Shown here one piece after another: positions 44,699-57,600 of a DNA stretch of 64,000 nt (the first letter of the stretch is position 1; each line of letters opens with the position of its first letter). Under the pieces are notes generated by a model. It saw only the letters and a program-made list of their open reading frames with translations, had not been told where the DNA came from and did no database searches. The translations under genes were made by a program, and so were the position numbers. Source of the stretch: Coprinus comatus (lineage: Eukaryota > Basidiomycota > Agaricomycetes > Agaricales > Agaricaceae); contig JAWPGT010000017.1 in NCBI GenBank assembly GCA_034638255.1, positions 124,001 through 188,000 on the forward strand. The letters are read 5' to 3'.

Positions 44699-46424
44699 AT
44701 GTCGATTCCTCTCCTCTTGACCACTGTCTTGAGTGGTGCTTTGGCTACACCAGTATCACAAGATGTTCCACCGAACACCCCCACATTCCTTATACCATAT
44801 GCTATAGCATTCCGGGAGACCGTATGGCACGTCTGCTCTTATCTCAAGGAAGGAGCAGATATAATTGCACAGTATCTCCCAGCCAGCGTCAATTCGTTCT
44901 TGAAAGAAGTCATCTCTGTATTGAGCCTTCTTCGAGACGGAACGCGCAACCAACTCATCGTTGCATCCATTGTGTTCTGTTTCATGTGCTCTTGGATTTC
45001 CGCCTATCCATATCTCCACTACAAACCATCAGGGAGGTCCAAAATGGATGTATTTGAGGCCCGTTTCACTCGTATGATTATGGGCGTCCTTGCACCGGAT
45101 GCGATTGCAATGACATTAGCAAGGTACAATGGGACTGCGGTGGAAAGCTTGAAATCATTCAACGAAAAAATATTTCCCCAGGGTTAGTGCATGTCCTAAT
45201 GTTGATGTGAATACTAATCATTTTGCTTAGATACCAAAAACGGGTGGACGATGACGCATGCCCATTTCAGCCTCTTGAGCGGCTTTGAACTTGATAGGAG
45301 AGGTGATATGTTGGAGGGACTATCATTGGCCGAACTCGCTACTCTAATTCTGAACAAGGAAGTTGACTTACCCGAAATCTCTGTAGAAGATATTCGCGTT
45401 AGAACAACCGGAGGCAGTAGAAAGTCCACTAAATGGCTTGTTTCCCTCACTTTCTTCTGGTTCGCCCTCAAATTCCGTCGCCCTCAAGAGTTCGACCTTC
45501 TTAGAGAACTTGTGGTGTTGTTTGGATACTTCACTGTATACTCATACTGGATCTCATCCGGTCAACCCTTTACAGTGGTTGAGCCATTTAGAGTCACTAT
45601 GAAACCCAAGTTGACGCATAATAGTGAGGAGACAGAGAAGGAGGAGGGTATCGTAGATGAACCATCTCAAGACAAAAATGGAACTTCTGTATACTCGTTT
45701 CCCGATGTAGATCTGGAAGAGGCGCAGCTATCTTCGGAAAAACATCCAGTCGACGCCAACAACGATCGTGGCGAGGGCTCCGTACTGGTAGATGAGGAAC
45801 GAGATGAAAATTTGGCAATGATGTTGTACGGTGACATCATGAATCTTTACAAGATTGTTGTTTCTGAATGGCAAGACGCTCGCGGTGTAGCTGGCACTCT
45901 CCTCTTCATATTTTTCGTCACCTTCGTACACATCCCTTTGACAGTCATAATGATGACCATTTCCATGCTTGGGCAGATGTTCGTCTTTGTATCCATCATC
46001 TTCGCATCCCTTGTTTCTCCTCTGCATAATATTTGGGATTTAATGATATGTCCTATTGTACGTCCTCTCAAATCCAATTATTTTGAGTGGGAATTCTGAC
46101 TTCCGATTTTTATTTATTTAGTTATTACCAGCTGTCATTGGTAACGCTCTTGGTTGTTGGATAATCAATTTCTGCTGGGGAATGCTGATCAGGTCAACCG
46201 GCAAAGCACAATTCAAGACAGAATTAGAGGGACGTTTGTGGGCTTGGTCAACATGGTTCATTCTTCTCCAACCTATTATACTCGTGTGCTTCTCCAATCG
46301 TCGTTTCAGAGCAAGGTTCAATTCCGTCTTGAAGAAAATCATACTGTTTTTGTATTCACTTCTTTATGTTGTCGCTCGTTTAACAGTGTTCTTCCTTGCA
46401 TTTTATACTCTTAGACGTGTATAA
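44699..46424 (+). CDS. Agaric-type multi-pass membrane protein, tandem copy 2
   Basis: Exons 44699-45182, 45231-46057 and 46122-46424 give 537 residues with introns at the same positions and phases as copy 1. It has the same parts: signal peptide (LLLTTVLSGALA), WHVCSYLKEGADII, a helix IVASIVFCFMCSWI, the block GWTMTHAHFSLLSGFEL with EISVEDIRVRTTGG, paired helices, an acidic loop of variable sequence, and WAWSTWFILLQPII in exon 3. The family signature is closer to the consensus here than in copy 1. The helical parts are well conserved between the copies while the acidic loop (about residues 300-370) has diverged strongly. Function is unknown; the architecture suggests a cell-surface or endomembrane protein with a cytosolic regulatory block. 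Confidence 0.87.
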
Positions 46425-46675
46425 ATTTATTTCTAGTATCTACATAGCTTTGATCTCAAGTATACATGCGCTTCATCCCAAATACTTGCCAATGGCAGCG
46501 GATCGTTGACCACAGTACCTGTCTCTAGTCCCTAGTGTTCCATAATGTGCGGTTTTCACAACCATGGTCTGAAGTATCAGTGACTCCACACTTGAACATT
46601 TTTGATTACATGGTCATCGTATTCAGTTGAAGTGGTGGGACTTTGTAGACGTAGATGACCAATTAAGAAATTCAT

Positions 46676-49600
46676 TCAGAGAAGGAAAACAAAATACAAG
46701 TACAGAAGCCTATTTGTTATACTACAAGTTATTTCAAAATCTCGTTCAGCCTTTAACTCATCTAAAATCTTCACAGCATCAAACACGGCACCAAGTACAA
46801 CCAATTCAAAACTCTGTGCACCAAAAGTCTTTCTCTTTATTTCGATCAACGCTATCATCCAAGCCATCCAAGCAAAACTCAAATAATCCTTCACTTCCCT
46901 CTTTGTATTTCCATCCTTCTCCAATTGCTGTCTCACTTTATTCACGACAACTTGTGTTCGTTCCTTCAACTTGTCGATCTTCAATTTTCGTTGACGTACG
47001 TTGCTCGTCCTCTGAACAATCGTCCCTATAACTACTTCCTCTTCTGACAAGGGTTTATTGCCACCATGAGATAGACTACAAATTGAGGCAATGAGGGCTA
47101 TTTCGTTTGCGAACCAGTTGAAAAGGTGAGCGACAGAGGTAAGCAAGGTCGTATCAAGTTTCCTGCTCCTAACATGCTTCCGCACCTCCTTTTGTATACG
47201 AAGAAATACGAGGAAAGAAAAGGTATCGATGTCCAAAGCATTGAAGGCTTTAGCCAGCCCTTCAATATATCTTTCATCAACAGCCTCCAACTTATCACTA
47301 TCTGCGGAGTGTTCTTCTGCTGAAGGGATAATTTCATCCAATTCTATCGCTCTTGCCAACTTCCCAATCGCAGACTGACTGAGGTAATACTCGTCCGATT
47401 TACGTATTCTGTAAACCGTCTCAGGTGCCTTCCAGTCAGGTTTGGGTCCGCTATACCTCGGCATGCTCCTGACAGAGACAGGATTCCCTGTCTTGGGATA
47501 GTCCACTGCATCACTCTGCAACTTGGATAAGGTCAGACACTTTTCATCAAATACACCTTGTGGGCTTCGATCTGCAAAATTGAGCCAAGTCGCCGAAATC
47601 ACGCCAAGAGTCTGAACACAGCAATCAGTTGAAGCTTACAATGATTTGGAAAAAAAAAAAAAAAAAAGACATACATCGGAGAGAATATAATCCCTGACAA
47701 AAGCAGCGACATCATTAATTGTACACGGTTTGTAAGTTTTGAGTTTTATAGGTGGCGTGTAGTCCGCAGGAGGTGAAATCTGCTTTGGTTTGAAATATGG
47801 GTGAATATTGAGGGGTATAACGTTATATTCATCGCCATCCAGGTCACCTCCACCCAAGCAAGAAGGGAGTGGACGAGAACCTTTTAGCATGGTTAATCAT
47901 ACTACGTATGCGTGGTGGTTATAGTAGTCAGGACATTACCTTGTATACTGAACACAACGGAATTTGGGAGTGGGACCTTGGAGAAAGGAGAACCCATTGG
48001 TGGTTCTCCAATAGCAGTGGCAAGTTGTACGTCACCGGGATGTGCGACAGGGGATCGTGAAATTAATACTTCGCCCTCCAAGTAAAATGTACCTCGAGTT
48101 GGATGCTTGATGCATACGAAAATCTCCCCTTCCTTGAGATATCCGTAAGCATCTGCAACACCCACCAGAGTCCAGGAGTCCGGGATAGGGATTCGTGTAT
48201 GATTTCTCAGATCTCGCAGAATATGAAAAACTGCCATTTGTAAGAGCCTTTTTGAAAATGGCCAACGATCCTTTCCCCCGAATTTCTCCATTCCGAGAAA
48301 AGTAGAAGATAACCTAAAGGAGCTACCAAGGCCATGCGATTGGATGAGATGGGAGGCTTTATCTAAAGAGGTAGACATCGCCTTGGTTTGTGCGACTGCT
48401 TGATCTTGAAAATCTTGGAATACTTCGTAGGGTACTCCTAGATTTTCAAGGACCATGATCAAAGGTCTGTTCAGATAAAAAGGAGTAGGTTGATCAATAG
48501 CTTTGGCAATCTCAATCTGGGTTCTTTCAGCAGCGTTGAACTTGATCATTGAAGGCCGAAGAGAAATAGATTTTGAACCCCGCAATCGCTCATCGACCGA
48601 AACCATGCCTTTGGCTCCTTGGAAACGAATTTGATAAACCTGAGGGATACTGGAGGCACCTGGCGTTCCTATTGCATTCCAAATAGCATCGGAGAGCTCT
48701 GGGGAAATTTCTCCTGATCCATCAGTGAAGATGTACTTGCCATCGCTTGTTTTGATGTCGTCTCTTAAATAAATGTTGTCCACCGACACAGTAGCTGAAT
48801 CTGTAGCTGTGAATGCTTGTGATATCCTCGCACCATATCTGGCAGGACAAAACATGAGCTCGGGATCATATGAAAGATTTTCGAATGATCCTAGAGTTCG
48901 TATGATCGCCGTTGCATCAACATTTCCATGAACGCTATCCTGGAATGGACATACAAGCCTAGAGATGACGCTGATAGTTAGCTGATACACCCTTAAACAC
49001 GTTGAGATGTTTGCTCACCAAACAGAATGGTTCCTTAAAGACGACATCGAATAACCGATGAATTCAAACTGGCGACCTCTAAGCCTCCACCCTGTCAGAT
49101 ATGGCATAACATGTGCGGCAACGTAGTACATGCCATCAATGTCTGGGTCATGCTGATAGACTAGCATGTTTTCATCACGGAACTCCAGACGGAGAAAAAA
49201 TTGATGGTTAACCGTGTCATATTGACGAATTACTCGATTCGACTTCTCGAGAAATGGACCGGAAAACACGAAAGACGTTGGTGTACATGTTAAATGAAGC
49301 GACCAATATAAGCTCGGATCGATAAAATCGTCTATTGTTGGATCGCAATGGGATCGATAGCGTTGACAAAAGGACATGAAGTAGGCTGTGATGTCGATCA
49401 TCTCTGAAGGTGGGCTGGTTTCACGTTTGTTGAACTGTTCCTTTACGTGAAGACCAAATGACTGCAATATCCTAGCAACGTAGCTATCATTGTATACTGA
49501 TTTCAGATTGTTCACAATAGGCAGAAGCTGCAATATCTCCTTGGGATCAAGCACTCTGTTATAGAGCAGGGCCGAAGCTTGAAAACAGATGTTCCAGGAA

Positions 49601-50485
49601 GACATGAGCTTCGCTCGCGAAGTACCTGGAGGTTTGAAGCAGAAAACAAATTCCTGCGTTCAGTAATGATGGTATGTTGCTTGAGACCTCGTAAATTGGC
49701 CAACCGAGCCATGCTGCGGAACAAATACAACCCTTCTATCGAACTAAGAACAACCCGGAGTGACAGGTTAGTGAAGGAGACTGCATCGGGATTAGTGAGG
49801 AAGGGGGGAGCACTGAGCCTTTGAACAATCAGTCGATCGATGTCAAAAGCTTCAACGAATTGGCTCTGAGGAAGAATGGGGGATACTCGAAGCGGAAAAA
49901 TATGACGCATTCCCCACTCTGTGCGCTAATGGATGCTGAAACTGTATCGATAGAGGAGGGCCGAATTGCTATGAAATAATCGGGCGGGTCATCGTCGAAC
50001 AATGGGTAGTCGTCGTCAAACTGCGGTTGCCCAACAAGAATCCTAATCTCGTGCCGCTCTGAGTTGTAGCTCAATTGAGACCCAGGGAATCTTGCCTCTG
50101 TCTCGATTGAGAAAACATTGTCCCTACACATCCATCCAAACTGGATCAACCGGACGGGAATACGGCTCTGCGTGAGATTTCGGCGATCGTAGTTGTAGGG
50201 GGGCTGATGAAGGGGCGGGAAAGCACGACGAGAACCTTCAGAGAATTTTAAGGTGTTAGACCCAAGCAATATTTCTTGGCGGGGGTAGGCAGAACCATGG
50301 ATAGATAAGAACTGTTCAGCTGCCTCGGGGCTGGGCAAACAGAGAAAACCTGATGTCGCATTGGCGTCGCCGAAAACAACACTCAACACTTCTCTCCCCG
50401 TTGCCGCCCGAACGTATGGGGCTAGGATGTGTTTCAAGCCTTCCTCGTCATAGCCCGGTGGAATGTTGGTGATGTAGACATCCAT
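46676..50485 (-). CDS. RNA-dependent RNA polymerase of RNA silencing
   Basis: Main exons are 50485-49019 (with two frame breaks), 48958-47940, 47880-47675 and 47611-46676; about 1,210 residues, usual for fungal RdRPs (QDE-1/SAD-1/Rdp1). The N-terminus (MDVYITNIPPGYDEEGLKHI) looks like an RRM. The catalytic core includes FTDGSGEIS, YQIRFQGAKGMV, LRPSMIKF, and the metal-binding DLDGDEY at about residue 845, with ISATWLNFAD further on. It would make double-stranded RNA from aberrant transcripts for Dicer. Within the first exon the frame shifts twice by one base: near 49869-49884 (after EYPPFF) and near 49648-49661 (before FVFCFKPPG). Reading across both restores continuous conserved sequence. 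A 41-nt GTCATA...CAG intron could explain the first but would remove a conserved block. Confidence 0.9.
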
Positions 50486-50787
50486 GATTAGAGTGGTATA
50501 TCCCTTAGTGACATGGCAAGTAAGATCCTATATGCCCTGGTGAACAGCGATGAGAATAGAAGAACATAGAAGTAGCATATCAGATCCACAGCAAAGGTAG
50601 CTTCCGCTGCGGATGGAAGAGGTCGTGCAATCATATATGCTCTTCGGCATTCACCGGCACAACTTGTGGTCACCGGTCGTTCGGCCCTCTCTTCCTCTAG
50701 ATTACAAGTTTAATTATGATACATACACACAAGGCTTCAGGGCTAAAGTTTAAACTACAGAATGATTCACATTTTTCCGTTCTTTTC
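50486..50787. promoter_or_regulatory. Spacer between RdRP and coiled-coil gene
   Basis: A 302-bp stretch containing the RdRP promoter and the end of the upstream minus-strand gene. Nothing else visible. Confidence 0.5.
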
Positions 50788-52789
50788 TTACACTGTAACA
50801 GGCACATTAGTAGTCCACCTATCCACAAATACGCCTAATTTCTTTTGCGTCTTCTTTCCTTCTAATCTCACTTCAACTTCCTAGATTTATCGTAAAACAG
50901 TCGCATGGAAATGAATAGTTAGAAAACACGTAAAGATTTCATTATACACACCTTAGTTAACCTTTCAGTTTCGTTATTCAATTTTTCCGCCGCTGCTTTA
51001 GCATTACTCATTAAATTATTGAATGAATTGGATTGTGAGAAAGGTCTTGAAGTGTTCAAGGGTGAATTCGCATATATCGCATTCAAATAAGGTATATGCG
51101 CAGCATTACTATTTAAGATTGTGTTAGCCTAGAGGTTTCAATCGAACCAAGCCATACTCACAGATCACCTAGAATTTGATTGAGTTTTCCGTCCTTTAAC
51201 CCAATCATCTCTTGCTCGAGTCTCCCTTCCTCAAGTTTTCTGTACTCGAGCGCTCGAAGTTCCCCGATTAAGTCGTCTTGTGTAAGAATAACAAGCGGTG
51301 CTTGATCAACACCTCTCAGGTGAGCATTGTCCATAAACATCTGTTTCAAGGCTTCATCGACACCAGAAAATGGAGGAACAACCCCATTTTGAGCTTGAGC
51401 TTCAAGCGCAGCACGGCCATTTGCTATCTCTTCTCTCAGGATGTCACAAAGTACGGTAGCTTCATTCACCTGTCGGTCTTCAAGTGACAAAGCTGAAAGC
51501 ATGTCATCAAGAGGCAACGTAATATCCTGCATTTTCGAGATAGCCTAATAATTCATCTATAAGTCGCATATTTCCAATGGGAAACAGAATATAGTCACCT
51601 GGCTAATATACTCTTGACGTGCCTGGACGTACGAATGTTCATCCATATTCCATGCCTGTTGTATATCTGTGTAGGGATCCATCATCTCGAGGTCAACGGT
51701 TTCTACATTCCGACTTTGAAGCCAAGTATTGGCCTCGTTAATGTTTTCCCTGGCAGGTTCTCCACGTTCGAAAGCATCTTGCATATCATCACCCACATTG
51801 GTGAGATATCTAATAATAGCTTCATTATATCGTGTCTCTGCATCAGCATCAGAGCTACATCGCTGTAGTAGCTCGTAGACTTCTTCAGCTTCGGCTTCGG
51901 CTTCCTCTCTTGCAGCTTCGAACGAATAGTCAAGTTCGCCAAGTTCGTTGGTGAATGTACCCCTGAAATCCGTGTAGGAATCGTAAATAGTGTTGTAAGA
52001 ATCTGCATCTATGAAAGGACTGACTCAGGTCATGTAATGTTGCTAAAGTTAAGTGCTTACGTTGAGCTTCGAGGCCATTGTCAAGTGATGATAAAAGGGC
52101 GTCTCTTGAATGTGTGGCGGCCGTAATGGAATCATGCATTTGGGAGTCAAGGTCGTCCGATTGAGTGTGCATATCTTCATTTCTGGATTGTACTTGTGAA
52201 AGTGTGTCATGCAGAGTTTGTACTGTTTGCGTCATATAACCTGAAGCTTGTCTAACAGCATTTCAGAGTTAGGGGTGCGTGTATATAGTTAACGTTGTTA
52301 CTAACTTCATTTGTTCTGCTCTGGCGATCAAGAATGCTGTTCGCTCCTGGAGTATTCGAGTCTCTCTTTCAAGATAGTCACCAAAATCCCTGTTCATGGT
52401 ATTACGAATGAAATCACACAAAGACAGCAATAAACGCCTTACCTGGCGTAGAAAGGTGTTATACAACCTTCGGTCCAAGTAATCTCTCTCACACCCTGGC
52501 ATGTAATATCAATATCGTTGAGGCTAGCAGGAGAAGTGAGCATAGCGAGTTAAGAGAGAAGAAAGGGGGCCACGCACCTTATAACCTCTTCATCATGCAG
52601 AGCTATGCGGTTCAAGGAAGTTCCAACATCATCGGCAGCGCCGCCACACAGGCCCAGTTGCTGTGCTATGCCATCCATAAGCTGCCTTGCACCGGGGACG
52701 TCGTCTGTACGTTCCAGAATATCTTGAGAGGGGGCTCTACCACCCAAAAGCTGTATAGTAGTGGCCACGGCCTGAGTATTCGAGATCAT
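50788..52789 (-). CDS. Coiled-coil protein of unknown function
   Basis: Eight exons (52789-52578, 52523-52443, 52389-52306, 52251-52061, 52008-51599, 51544-51162, 51108-50952, 50880-50788) give 536 residues with agreeing phases. I do not recognise the family. Long heptad-like helical segments occur: RDFGDYLERETRILQERTAF, the stretch around SQVQSRNEDMHTQSDDLDSQ, an acidic EAAREEAEAEAEEVYELL, and ALEYRKLEEGRLEQEMIGL. The last two exons encode a Ser/Asn-rich segment, a further coiled coil with NAKAAAEKLNNETERLTK, and a compact C-terminus. The start is the ATG at 52789. The acceptor for exon 7 is the second AG after a CTAAC branch-like site; the first would give a stop. Structure suggests a scaffold or tether. 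Confidence 0.7.
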
Positions 52790-52928
52790 TGTAGATGCCA
52801 AGTTGCGAATGGGAGTCTTTAAATGGAAAACAATGATCGCAGTTAACGTCACAAGTATTTATAGATCTACAGGTCACATGCTCTAGACCACGTCCAAGTC
52901 AACAGCTTCCACATCGTCCACAACAACA
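52790..52928. promoter_or_regulatory. Bidirectional promoter, coiled-coil gene / J-protein gene
   Basis: The start codons of the two divergent genes are 139 bp apart, so their promoters share this stretch. A possible TATA-like TATTTATAG lies near 52,855-52,865 in the plus orientation, about 65 bp upstream of the J-protein ATG. Confidence 0.5.
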
Positions 52929-54530
52929 ATGGCGTCCCTATCGTCTGTGTTGGGTCTAGTAGGCTGGGCAATAGTCCCCGATCTTGCTACACGTCAAGCT
53001 TTGACCTTTGTACATCGTGCTTTGTCTTCTCGTATTCCAGGATTTATCCCACCGGTCCAAGGAACTCCAGCATACCGCAAACACTATGCTTACACTTTTG
53101 CTGTCGTCGTTCTTGGCTATCTCCTCTATAATATGGTTCAGTCGGCTCGTGCACTTCCTCCAAACTTCTATGAAATCCTCGGTGTATCTCCAAATGTAGA
53201 TGAAAACGGGTTAAAACTTGCTTTTCGTCAGTTTGCGAAGAAGAACCACCCAGATAGGCCTGGTGTAGGTGAACAAGGGGCACAACTATTTATGATGGTT
53301 AGAGAAGTTTTCGAAGCTCTCAAAAATCCCGTTGTTAGGTTCGCATACGATAGGTATATACCCCTTTTGCTTTGTCCTTATACTCAAGCGCTCAAACAAA
53401 ACATAACCCTAGATTCGGTTCAAGCGTGCTATCTTGGAAAACATGCTCAACCCCACGCGACTACTTGTACCAAGGTCTTCTCCAATCATCTGGTTACCAT
53501 ATCGTTTCTGGTGCAGCTCTCCTTTTCTGGTCTACCATTGGCAAACCCAGTTCAATCTCTTTCGTATGTATTAATCCCCACTTAAACTCCACAAACACCC
53601 AACTCACTATGTTAAATATTTCCATATAGTGGCGATACCTTCTCTTTGTATTCTTTTTCGCTGCAGAACTTGCCCTCATCTTAGCACCAACAACAGTCTC
53701 ATCAACAATCCCAACCATTCTTACCACATTTTTCCCAAACCGCGTAACATTTCAACATATCCTCTTCCTTCATCAACTCTTCCTATTCTTCAGTGTTGCT
53801 CTAAGTCGAGTTGCTCCTCTATTCTCTGGAGCAGAAGATGATCCACGTGTGGAAAAAGCTGTTCTAGAACGCATTCATATTTTAGCTGGTGCAGCTGATC
53901 GTGAAGGTAAATCACCTCGTCAAAAAAGAAATTTGAGAATAAATCAATTAATATACCTTTTATTTTATTACAGCTTCGATAATCTTGCATTCAGACCTTC
54001 ATTCCATTTCCCCATCAACCGTAAAATCACCAGCCACAAATGGACGTGCCACACTTCCTCTAATGACACCACTTCCTCAACCGACATATCAAAACCTCAT
54101 GCAATCTTTATCTTCCAAAATGGAAAACCTAATCATTGAACATAATCTTAAAAAGGATTCAGGACCATTAAGATCTGCTTGGGAACTTGCTATTCGACGT
54201 GGTAGAAGTTTATTATTATCGTCATCGGGTACCAATAACCAAGGAAATTCTACGGCTACGACTATTGATCAAGGACAACAGAGTTTATTAGGAAAGAATT
54301 TTTGGGAAGCTGGTATGAATGAAGTTGAGGTTGAAGTTCCTGTTACTACGACTGGAGCTTCTGATTCTACAATTATTGATGGAAGTGCTTATTTTGTGGT
54401 TGATGATTTATCTTTGAGAAAGGGTACTAGCACTAATACTTCTTCTCATGAACGGATTCCCTCTCCTCGACCTCCTTCACAGACCAGTAGTCCATCTAAA
54501 AAGGAATCTAGAGAACTCTTAGTCGATTGA
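52929..54530 (+). CDS. Membrane-anchored J-protein (DnaJ domain)
   Basis: Exons 52929-53353, 53413-53563, 53630-53906 and 53974-54530 give 469 residues. A membrane segment at about 55-72 (YAYTFAVVVLGYLLYNMV) precedes a J domain at about 80-140: NFYEILGVSPNVDENGLK, AFRQFAKKNHPDRPG with the required HPD, then EVFEALKNPVVRFAYDRFG. Further membrane segments follow at about 160-180 (YHIVSGAALLFWSTIG) and 193-245 (WRYLLFVFFFAAELALILAP..., FLHQLFLFFSVALS). The C-terminal 190 residues are hydrophilic and Ser/Thr-rich. The J domain stimulates an Hsp70 ATPase, probably at the ER membrane, but the side of the membrane cannot be told from sequence. Comparable proteins exist in many basidiomycetes without a trivial name. 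Confidence 0.85.
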
Positions 54531-54656
54531 GTTTTTATTCCCATTCATTCATAGGGAAAATACTAGATACTCTGTATAAAAAAAAAAACTACAATTCTTG
54601 ATAGCTTGCATACAATTTGACTTGTCAAACACTCACAAACCACAACCACAACACCA

Positions 54657-57600
54657 TCATTGAATCCTTTTAACCTCCAACCCAGAAACACTCGAATAAA
54701 CAACCAATCTAAACTCTGCTTCAACACCAGGACTATAAGTCGAAGGTACAATCTCATATTTCCCTTTCGATAAAGTAACTTGAGGTGTAACAACACCTGC
54801 TAAACAACTATCATATGCTCCTGAAGTAGTCACCATTCCATTTTTATTCTTTTCACCAAGAGGTGATGTTGATGTATTATGAGTTGAGGATGTTGAGGAT
54901 GTTGAGGATGTTGAGGATGTGGATGTGGATGGAGAATGGAATATCGTCACATTTAGCGATGTCGAAGTTACTTTCGTAGTTGAATTAATAAGTTGCAACC
55001 TAACCCTATTTGTGTATAATCATTTTATTTAGTTAAAATCCCCTTACGTTGGAGAAGAAAGAAGAAAAAAAGAGAAAGTCACGTACTTAATCTGAGCAGC
55101 CATCCCAACATCAACCAAAAACCTAGGATTCAAATCATACTTCATAAACCTAGGTCCACCCATAGCATTAACACCATCCACCCAACTTCCTTTAGCAACT
55201 TTCGAATACATCCCAGCTCCTTCTTGTGGTACATTATTCAAATCAAATGGATTTTCACTTTCGATTCGAAGTGTATATGAACCTATATAGTGAGGTTCAA
55301 ATGCTGATACTATTATCGTGTAATCTCCAGCTGTTTTAAGTATGTGAATGTATGTTAATATAATAAGAGAAGGGGTATTGAAAAGGAACATACGTGTTAA
55401 ATCCTTAATCAGTTGTGCAAGACCGTAAGTATATGCACCAGAAGTTGCAGCAACCTCCTTTTCTACCAATCTATAAATGAAACAAATCAGAACATCAACA
55501 TCAAAACACCATTGCATACACAATAAAATAAAATGAAAAAAACGTACTCGAATTTCCTTTCACAACCATTAGACCAAACCACCACCAAATTAATAGGTAC
55601 CTCTCTACTCGTCTTCAAAACCATCTTCGTTCTTGACTTTTTCGATTTTCCATATTGATTTGATGTTGATGTAGAAGAATTATTGAGAGCCGGGGGATGA
55701 ATTCGAAGATGATATTGTGGATTAACCATAAACGTAGGATAAGCACAATTTCCACCTGAATTTTTACTTGTCAAAGTTCCTTGTATCTAATTGAATCCAA
55801 TCATTAATCATCATACAAGATCTAGAGCAGAGTTATGAAGAAATGGGGAAAAAAAACGCACTTTATTCGAAAACGGAGGACAAAATACTCTTTCATCCCA
55901 ACCCAACTCAATATTCTCACTAGAATAAACACAAACACTAAACCCAACACCACCGTCTCTAACATCCTCTTCTCTCTCCCATTCTCACTTTCATAACTAG
56001 CAATAACCGAAATGACACCTGATCTACAACCAGAGTTGACTCTAACTCGAACTAAAGTATGAGTACTGTTTGTGAATACTCCACCCCCTCCATTTCCGAT
56101 ATTATTGGAAGATGCTGATGATGCTGATGTTGATGAGAATGAGGGGGGAGAACGTATGTTTATCCGTTGTCGGATTTGTTGATGTTGTAAAGCACTTGTA
56201 CCGCTTGTTCCCGTGTTTGTATTCGTATTGTTGTTATTTAAAAGTTGAGAAAGTGTAGCATCTTCCACTTCGGCTCTAAGACAAATAAAATCATTCGTAC
56301 GTTTCGTATTTGTTATATGTCTTGTCAACAAAATCCAAACTGTTTCTTCTGTTTCTGAATTGGCATTGACAAAGTTGATGTTTAGATTATGATTTACGTC
56401 TATATCAGGTCATCCAAAAAAGGTTAATAAAAGTAGGTTCAAAGTCAGATATTAAATGCCACCCTGAGTTTTTATTATTATTGATTGGCGTACGTACCTT
56501 CATCTTCTTGACCACCTCTCTTCCACATCCTAATCAAAAGTTAATATATAAGATATATAATATCATCATTCGATCCAAATTCCTTACCCATGAAATGTAA
56601 TATGATGTTTCCACTGTTGTGGATCCCAGCTCAAATAAATCCCATCAAAAACATAAATCACTTCACACCAAGGTATCCTTAAAAGTCCTTCACAAAAAAA
56701 AAGCATATCATCAGGACCAGTTCTAGAATTATATTAAAAGACAGGAAATATACGTACTAGGTCGTTCATCTTCAGTTTGAACCCAAGAATCCAAAACCGT
56801 AAAAAACCGATCTTCTTCAGTTTCTATTATATCTAAAGTAATCACATGAGTAAGTAACGAGTATTATTCAGGGTTCAAAAAAAATCATGACAACGATATA
56901 CGGGGGTGGGGATGACATGTAAACAATACAACCAAGGCCCCAAAAATGATATGTGTTCCAAGAAAATGAACATAAATAAAAGTGGCGTACCTATAACGGC
57001 ATAACTGTGTGATTCCAATAATTGAACACCTCTCCATTGAATTCCAGGCCTTTGTCCTGTTCCTAGAGTTACAATGCATTGTCCTTGTCACGCCAAAACA
57101 TTTAACTTTAACTTCAGTTCATTGGGCAATTCAGTATGAAAGGACCACAGTACCATTTTTGAAACCGGTTAAAAGACGTTGCCATAGTTTTTCTCGTTCG
57201 AATGATGAACTATTTACACGGGTTAGGGGATATGGGTATATGAATGTAAACAAGAGATCTCGGATCCTTTACCTTTTGGTGTCGATTTGTTCAGGTATCC
57301 ATCCTGTGAATGCGCTGTTTTTATAATTAAGGCACCGCACATATTATCTATTAATATTTTCGGAGATAGTTGAAAAACTTACTGGAGATCTATGCTTGAA
57401 TTACTGTGTGTATTGTTTAGTTTTTCTTCCTCATTCAGATCAAGACAAAGACGTAGACGTAGACCGAGAGGACGAATGTAAAACGGCGTAAAAGACAATG
57501 AATGACGTACGATCCAGGAAAATCATAACCTCCCATCAACTTCATATACTTTTTTTGACATAAAAAAAAAACAAGAATGGAAGTCAGAAATTAGTACGTA

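Noticed and set aside
49869..49910. 41-nt intron GTCATA...CTCAG explaining the first RdRP frame break
   Set aside because: It is shorter than nearly every other intron here and would delete the well-formed VIFFRFEYPPFF block; a one-base indel is simpler. Kept as an alternative.
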